Positions 1-4,397 of a DNA stretch of 7,673 nt are shown piece by piece (positions within the stretch are counted from its first letter, which is position 1; each line of letters opens with the position of its first letter). Below the pieces are notes generated by a model. That model did not search any database and was not told the DNA's origin. It saw only the letters and a list, made by a program, of their open reading frames with translations. Position numbers and translations under genes: made by a program. Source of the stretch: CALNYS01 sp964639935 (GTDB lineage: Bacteria; Planctomycetota; Phycisphaerae; Phycisphaerales; UBA1924); the NCBI GenBank assembly GCA_964639935.1, contig CAZXGT010000103.1:1-7673 (forward strand), read 5' to 3'.

Positions 1-114
1 AAGACCACGGCCCGCAAGACCGCCGGCCGCAAGACCACGGCCCGCAAGACCGCCGCGCGTCCCGCCGCCAAGCGTTCGACCGCGAAGCGCAGCACGGCGA
101 AGCGCTCGGGCAGC
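1..114 (+). repeat. 15-bp tandem repeats encoding lysine-led pentapeptides
   Basis: Units of 15 bp start at 1, 16, 31 and 46. Units 1 and 3 are identical, and the two 30-bp halves (1-30 and 31-60) differ at three bases. After a 9-bp spacer, three more diverged units start at 70, 85 and 100 (KRSTA, KRSTA, KRSGS). The array is in frame with the basic protein and probably continues upstream of base 1. Such arrays vary in copy number and break short-read assemblies. Confidence 0.85.
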
Positions 115-192
115 CGCTCGGGCTCGCAGCTCCGGCTCGTCGGTTCCTCGCGTCGCAGCGGCGGCGCCCGCCGGACGCGCCGCGCCGCCTGA
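1..192 (+). CDS. C-terminal part of a lysine/arginine-rich histone H1-like protein (5' end missing)
   Basis: Frame 1 is open from the first base to a TGA at 190-192, giving 63 residues. Seen: four lysine-led pentads of the form KT(T/A)(A/G)R, a PAA spacer, then KRSTA, KRSTA and KRSGS, and an arginine-rich end (RRSGGARRTRRAA). There are no acidic residues and almost no hydrophobic ones. Such Lys/Ala/Thr/Arg tails are known from bacterial histone H1-like nucleoid proteins and from basic C-terminal tails of other DNA- or RNA-binding proteins, for example some topoisomerase I enzymes. The likely role is electrostatic nucleic-acid binding; the folded part, if any, lies off the window. An intrinsic terminator 20 bp downstream shows this is the end of its transcript. 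I am confident that it is coding, but not of the exact family. Confidence 0.72.
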   Translation, partial: KTTARKTAGRKTTARKTAARPAAKRSTAKRSTAKRSGSRSGSQLRLVGSSRRSGGARRTRRAA

Positions 193-211
193 CCCGTTTC
201 ACCGTCCGACC

Positions 212-251
212 ACGCCGCGAGTCGCCACGGAAGGCGCTTCGCGGCGTTTTT
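212..251 (+). terminator. Rho-independent terminator of the basic-protein gene
   Basis: A 9-bp perfect stem pairs 212-220 (ACGCCGCGA) with 239-247 (TCGCGGCGT). Inside it, 223-226 (CGCC) pairs with 233-236 (GGCG) around a 6-base loop, leaving a small internal loop. A run of five T (247-251) follows directly, sharing its first T with the stem. It lies 20 bp after the stop codon at 190-192, as expected for an intrinsic terminator. The rest of 193-465 shows no convincing gene. Confidence 0.8.
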
Positions 252-465
252 CGTGCGCGGATCGCCCCGCCCTCGCGCAGCAACTGCCGGTTCGCCGGGC
301 TGGGATCCCGCCGGTTTTTCGGACAGCGCGCCAAAGTCGCCCGGCTGGTCGGCCGATGTGCGAGGCGAAGCCGCGCGGGGACGGATCCCCGCGTCCGAAA
401 ACTCACGTCCCTTCCGCCGCTTCGTCGATGACGCCCGTGCAGGAAGGCAGGCAGGGAGCCTCGCG

Positions 466-645
466 ATGGCGATTCTCGGCCAGATCCGCGCAGAACAGGC
501 CCGGCAGGACGCCGAGGCCATGTTCCAGCGAACCCTCGCCGGTTGGGCGCACGACGTCCTCCGGCTCCGCGCCGCCGGGCTCGATCGCCCGAGCGCGCGG
601 ACCGCGTGCGGGCCCGTCACGGCCCCCGCGCGTCGCGCCGCCTGA
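466..645 (+). CDS. Small hypothetical protein, 59 aa, upstream of fliD
   Basis: ATG at 466 is preceded by GGGAG (454-458) with 7 bases of spacing, a good ribosome binding site. The frame ends with TGA at 643-645. The first ~36 residues (MAILGQIRAEQARQ... to DVLRLRAAG) look like an amphipathic charged helix. The tail is Pro/Arg/Ala-rich with one cysteine at residue 48. There is no signal peptide or membrane segment. Codons mostly end in G or C, like the neighbouring genes. The frame is open further upstream to 253, but the ribosome site favours 466. I do not recognise a family. Its position just ahead of fliD hints at a flagellar or regulatory role, but that is only context. It could also be a chance frame in GC-rich DNA. 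Confidence 0.45.
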   Translation: MAILGQIRAEQARQDAEAMFQRTLAGWAHDVLRLRAAGLDRPSARTACGPVTAPARRAA

Positions 646-658
646 GCCTCTCGCTCAG
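642..658 (+). other. Stem-loop over the stop codon of the small gene
   Basis: CTGAGC (642-647) pairs perfectly with GCTCAG (653-658) around a 5-base loop. The stem contains the TGA at 643-645. No T-run follows, so it is not a classical intrinsic terminator. It could stabilise the 3' end or be chance. Confidence 0.3.
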
Positions 659-729
659 ACCGGGCCGCAGGCAGGACGCCGATTCACGAGAGACCACGCC
701 CCGTCGGCCGCGGCGCCGACGCGTTCGCG

Positions 730-747
730 TTGGCCTCCGGCTTGCGA
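730..747 (+). promoter_or_regulatory. Candidate sigma-54 (RpoN) promoter of fliD
   Basis: TTGGC at 730-734 (-24 element) and TTGC at 742-745 (-12 element) are separated so that the GG doublet (732-733) and the GC doublet (744-745) are exactly 10 bases apart, the rigid spacing of sigma-54 promoters. The -24 box lacks the ACG of the full consensus and the base after TTGC is G rather than A/T. The predicted start is near 757, giving a ~24-base leader that contains the Shine-Dalgarno at 766-773. Sigma-54 control of hook and filament genes is known in several bacterial groups. Use here is inferred from sequence only. Confidence 0.55.
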
Positions 748-765
748 TCACGCGCAGGCGATCAC

Positions 766-773
766 GGAGGAGG
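766..773 (+). promoter_or_regulatory. Strong ribosome binding site that sets the fliD start at GTG 781
   Basis: GGAGGAGG at 766-773 ends 7 bases before GTG 781. The frame is also open from TTG 730, but that codon overlaps the promoter -24 box, has no Shine-Dalgarno, and would add 17 residues unlike any FliD N-terminus. Confidence 0.85.
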
Positions 774-780
774 TGCACCA

Positions 781-3657
781 GTGGGAACGATTCAAAGCAG
801 CGTCGGGCTCGTCAGCGGGATCAACTCCCAGCAGATCATCGACCAGCTCCTGCAGATCGAGGCCCGCCCGCGGGCCCTCGCCCAGCAGCGCCTCGTGCAG
901 ATCCAGAGCCAGCAGGCCGCCTTCCTCGACATCAACACGAGCGTGCAGACGCTCGCCAGCGCCGCACGGTCCTTCAACGCCGAGCGCCTCTTCCGCGCCG
1001 CCACCGCCACCTCATCCAACGAGAGCGTCCTGACCGCCAGCGCGCGCACCGGCGCCGCCGCCGGCTCCTACGACTTCGTCGTCGACCGGCTCGTCTCCAC
1101 CGACTCGGCCATCAGCCGGGGCTTCGCCGACCGCGACTCCACAGGGCTCGGCCTCACCGATCTCTCCTTCGAGCTCGGCGGCGGGCGCCTCGACGCCGAC
1201 ACCGCCCTCGAGACCCTCAACGGCGGTCTGGGCGTCGCCCGCGGAAAGATCAGCATCACCGACTCCTCCGGCGCCTCCACCAACGTCGACCTCTCCCGCG
1301 CCGTCACCGTCTCGGACGTCCTCGAGGCCATCAACTCCGCCTCCGGCGTCGCCGTTCGCGCCCGCGTCGACGGGAACGCTCTCGAGATCACCGACCAGGC
1401 CGGGGGCGGCGCCTCGCTCGTCATTGCGGACGTCTTCGGCTCCACCACCGCCTCCGATCTCGGGATCGCCGGGAGCGACGCGGGCGGGACCATCGCCGGC
1501 TCGCGGATCCAGCGCCTCGGCGAGAACACCTCCCTCGCCGAGCTCAACGACGGCAACGGCGTCGCCTTCGGCGACGGCGGACAGGCCGCCCCCGCCGACT
1601 TCATCATCAACGTCGACGGAACGAACTACAACATCATCCTCGGCGAGATCGGCTCCCAGCAGCCCGACCCCGACGACCCCTCCGAGAACATCTGGGTCGC
1701 CACGGCGGGGGCCGTCAGCACCGTCGGCGAGCTGATCGAACGCATCGAGACGCAGACCTCCGGCGCCGTCGAGGCGCGCGTCTCGGCCGACGGCTCGAGC
1801 CTCGAGCTCGTCGCCGACCCCGCCGCGAGCGTCACCGTCTCCCAGGGCCCGACCGCCAACACCTCCGCGATCGACCTCGGCTTTGTCAACCGCGGCTCCT
1901 CCTCCAACAACGACACCGGGACGCTCTCGGGTCGCCGGGTCCTCGCCGGGCTCAACACGACCCTCGCCTCCAACCTCGCCGGCGGATCGGGCATCGGCTC
2001 GGGCGCCATCTCCATCACCACCGCCGACGCCAACACCTTCTTCCTCGCCATCGACTCCGACGACTCCGTCGCCGACATCATCGACAACTTCAATCAGGCC
2101 TCCGGGGGCGCCGCCACCGCGTCGCTCAACGACGCTGGCAACGGCCTGCGCATCGTCGACAACACCACCGGCGGCGGACAGCTCGTCATCTCCGACCTCA
2201 CCGGGACCGCCGCCGCCGACCTCGGCATCGAGACCGCCGGCGCCGACGGCGCGCTCGACTCCGGGAACCTCCAGTCCCGCTACGTCTCCGAGGCCACCCT
2301 CCTCGCCGACCTCCGCGGGGGCCAGGGCATCGGCACAGGCGCCTTCCGCGTCATCGATTCCTCCGGCCAGTCCGCCGAGATCACCATCAACGAGAACGTC
2401 CGCACCGTCCGCGATCTCATCAGCCGCATCAACGGAACAGCGGGCGTCGACGTCACGGCGCGCGTCAACGACACCGGCGACGGCATCCTCATCGAGGACG
2501 CCGCCGGAGGCGCCAGCGCCCTCTCCATCGAGAACATCTCGGGCAACGTCGCGAGCAACCTCAATCTCGCCGGGACCGCCGATCTCGCCTCCGGCGACAA
2601 CCAGATCGACGGCTCCTTCGAGACCCGCGTCGAGTTCGACGCCGGCGACACGCTTCAGGACGTCGTCAACGCCATCAACGACGCCGGCGCGGGCGTTAGC
2701 GCCTCCATCGTCGCCTCGGGATCCGGCCCCGCCCCCTATCGCCTCGTCATCACGTCCCAGACCTCGGGCGCCGCTGGACGCGTCACCATCGATTCCTTCG
2801 GCGAGGACCTCGGCCTCAGCACCCTCTCCCGCGGCGAGGACGCCGTCGTCTTCTTCGGCTCCGAAGACCCCGCGAACGGCTTCCTCCTCACCAGCCGCAC
2901 CAACTCCCTCGAGGGCGTCATCGACGGCGTGACGCTCGACCTCCAGTCCGCCTCGGACGACCCCGTCGAGGTCAACGTCGCCCGCGACGTCGAGGCCATC
3001 GAGACCGGCATCGGAACCTTCGTCGAGAGCTTCAACCGCGTGATCGACCGCGTGGACTTCCACACCCGCTTCGTCGAGGACACCAACCAGCGCGGCGCGC
3101 TCCTGGGCGACTCCACCGCTCAGTCCATCAAGTCCACCCTCACCCGGCTCGCCCTCTCCGACGCCGAGGGCGTCACCGGGCAGTTCCGAAGCCTTACACA
3201 GGTCGGCGTCACCGTCGGCGAGGGAGGCAAGCTCCAGTTCGACGAGCAGAAGTTCCGCGACGCCTACTCCCAGAACCCCGAGGCCGTTCGCGACCTCGTC
3301 TCCGCCCTCGACGCCGCCGACCGCCCGAGCGAGGTGCCGATCCTCGACGAGAACGGCAACGAGATCCCGGGCGCCACCGCCCAGAACACGGGCGCCACCG
3401 AGTACACCCGCGTCGGCGTCATGGAGAAGATCGCCCAGTACGCCGACTCCCTCACCGACTTCGTCGACGGCCGCATCACCCGCCGGCGCAACACTTTCGA
3501 CAACCAGATCGAGCTCCAGCAGGACCGCATCGAGAACCTCACCGCCCAGCTCAACGTCAAGCGCGCCCGCCTCGAGCAGCAGTTCCTCGCCATGGAGCAG
3601 GCCATCTCCGCCCTCCAGGGCCAGCAGCAGGCGCTCGGGCAGATCGGGGCCATCTGA
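781..3657 (+). CDS. fliD: Flagellar hook-associated protein 2 (filament cap FliD), enlarged form of 958 aa
   Basis: FliD is exported through the flagellar type III apparatus and forms the cap at the filament tip, where it directs flagellin folding. The N-terminal domain (~1-110) begins with GTIQSSVGLVSGINSQQIID, the typical FliD opening: glycine/serine-rich, then a helix with IDQLLQIEARP. At least four flagellin-IN type modules follow (about 146-209, 252-347, 395-466 and 507-577), plus a degenerate fifth near 608-670. Several share an LxGGxGIGxG start, a V/IxDxIxxIN helix and an LxIxD strand. The C-terminal FliD domain spans ~697-935, with the SLEGVIDGVTLDL signature at 709-721, and ends in a coiled coil (~903-950). 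No cysteine is seen. Enteric FliD is about 470 residues, so this one is about twice as long, mainly through the central modules. The start is GTG. It is followed by fliS on the same strand. Confident. Confidence 0.96.
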   Translation: MGTIQSSVGLVSGINSQQIIDQLLQIEARPRALAQQRLVQIQSQQAAFLDINTSVQTLASAARSFNAERLFRAATATSSNESVLTASARTGAAAGSYDFVVDRLVSTDSAISRGFADRDSTGLGLTDLSFELGGGRLDADTALETLNGGLGVARGKISITDSSGASTNVDLSRAVTVSDVLEAINSASGVAVRARVDGNALEITDQAGGGASLVIADVFGSTTASDLGIAGSDAGGTIAGSRIQRLGENTSLAELNDGNGVAFGDGGQAAPADFIINVDGTNYNIILGEIGSQQPDPDDPSENIWVATAGAVSTVGELIERIETQTSGAVEARVSADGSSLELVADPAASVTVSQGPTANTSAIDLGFVNRGSSSNNDTGTLSGRRVLAGLNTTLASNLAGGSGIGSGAISITTADANTFFLAIDSDDSVADIIDNFNQASGGAATASLNDAGNGLRIVDNTTGGGQLVISDLTGTAAADLGIETAGADGALDSGNLQSRYVSEATLLADLRGGQGIGTGAFRVIDSSGQSAEITINENVRTVRDLISRINGTAGVDVTARVNDTGDGILIEDAAGGASALSIENISGNVASNLNLAGTADLASGDNQIDGSFETRVEFDAGDTLQDVVNAINDAGAGVSASIVASGSGPAPYRLVITSQTSGAAGRVTIDSFGEDLGLSTLSRGEDAVVFFGSEDPANGFLLTSRTNSLEGVIDGVTLDLQSASDDPVEVNVARDVEAIETGIGTFVESFNRVIDRVDFHTRFVEDTNQRGALLGDSTAQSIKSTLTRLALSDAEGVTGQFRSLTQVGVTVGEGGKLQFDEQKFRDAYSQNPEAVRDLVSALDAADRPSEVPILDENGNEIPGATAQNTGATEYTRVGVMEKIAQYADSLTDFVDGRITRRRNTFDNQIELQQDRIENLTAQLNVKRARLEQQFLAMEQAISALQGQQQALGQIGAI

Positions 3658-3702
3658 TCCGCCGCCTGACCGAACCCGTGATCACCCCGATCCGCCACGC
3701 CC

Positions 3703-3708
3703 TATAAG
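3703..3708 (+). promoter_or_regulatory. Weak -10-like element between fliD and fliS
   Basis: TATAAG at 3703-3708 is the most AT-rich hexamer in the 108-bp gap (3658-3765) and matches five of six bases of a housekeeping -10 box. No matching -35 box lies at the right distance. No intrinsic terminator is visible in the gap, so fliS may be read through from fliD, with or without a promoter of its own. Confidence 0.2.
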
Positions 3709-3765
3709 ACAACGCGTCCTTTTCACCTCAGCTCCCCCCGCCAAGGCGCCGATGTCTCCGCCCAT

Positions 3766-4227
3766 ATGAGCCAGACCAACGCCAAAGCCAACCAGTACCT
3801 CAAGACCAAGGTCATGAGCGCCTCGCCCGAGGAACTCCGACTCATGCTCCTCGACGGCGCCCTCCGCTTCGCCAGACAGGGCCGCAAGGGCCTCGAGGAC
3901 AAGCACTACGAGGTCTCCTACGAGAACATCGTCAAGGCCAAGGACATCGTGCTCGAGCTCATCAACATCCTCCGCCCGGACGTCGATCCCGAGCTCTGTT
4001 CCAAGCTCTCGGCGCTCTACACCTTCATGTACAAGCGCCTCACCGACGCCAACATGCAGCACGAGCTCAAGGCCATCGACGAGGTCATCGACCTCCTCGA
4101 GTACGAGCGCGAGACCTGGGTGCTCCTGATGGAGCGGATCAGGAGCGAGCGCGCTGCCGCGCCCCAGCAGGCCTCCGCGACCGCCGCCGACGCCGACGCC
4201 CGCCCGCGACTGAGCATCGAGGGCTGA
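3766..4227 (+). CDS. fliS: Flagellar protein FliS, flagellin export chaperone, 153 aa
   Basis: FliS is a small cytoplasmic helical-bundle chaperone that binds the C-terminus of flagellin, stops premature polymerisation and delivers it to the export gate. Seen: NQYLKTKV at 9-16; the hallmark ASPEELRLMLLDGALRF at 19-35; the helix KDIVLELINILRP; LYTFMYKRL at 84-92; and LLEYERETW up to W118. Family members are usually about 125-140 residues. This one carries an extra Ala-rich, disordered-looking tail from about 130. The single cysteine is at residue 78. ATG 3766 gives the expected N-terminus and there is no in-frame start upstream close by, yet no clear Shine-Dalgarno precedes it. It lies 108 bp after fliD, the usual fliD-fliS order. 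No flagellin gene is in the window. Confident. Confidence 0.96.
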   Translation: MSQTNAKANQYLKTKVMSASPEELRLMLLDGALRFARQGRKGLEDKHYEVSYENIVKAKDIVLELINILRPDVDPELCSKLSALYTFMYKRLTDANMQHELKAIDEVIDLLEYERETWVLLMERIRSERAAAPQQASATAADADARPRLSIEG

Positions 4228-4397
4228 TCCGCCCGCCCGCATTCCCGCCTGAAGCGACCCTCATCCAGACCTGTAGACTCGAAGCCGCGCCGATCTCGAG
4301 TAACGCTCCGCCGGAGTATGCTGAGAAATCGACGAGGCGCGCTCATGCCGCGCCGCTTCTTGTTTCGCTTTGTGTTGAACGCGACGGGTGACCCGAC

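Noticed and set aside
332..359. Sigma-28-like promoter: CAAA, 16 bases, GCCGATGT
   Set aside because: The -10 part matches six of eight consensus bases, but the first T of the -35 is missing and the spacer is one base longer than usual. The same GCCGATGT also occurs at 3748-3755, where it cannot be a proper promoter. Kept only as a note.
543..2699. Plus-strand open frame of 718 codons in a second frame over fliD
   Set aside because: The product is almost entirely Arg, His, Pro, Leu and Gln, typical of a shifted frame in high-GC DNA. FliD is clearly the coding frame.
1012..3063. Minus-strand open frame of 683 codons opposite fliD
   Set aside because: It is a shadow of GC-rich codon use: mirrored Gly/Asp/Val/Glu-rich low-complexity product, no family resemblance, and the + strand gene is certain.
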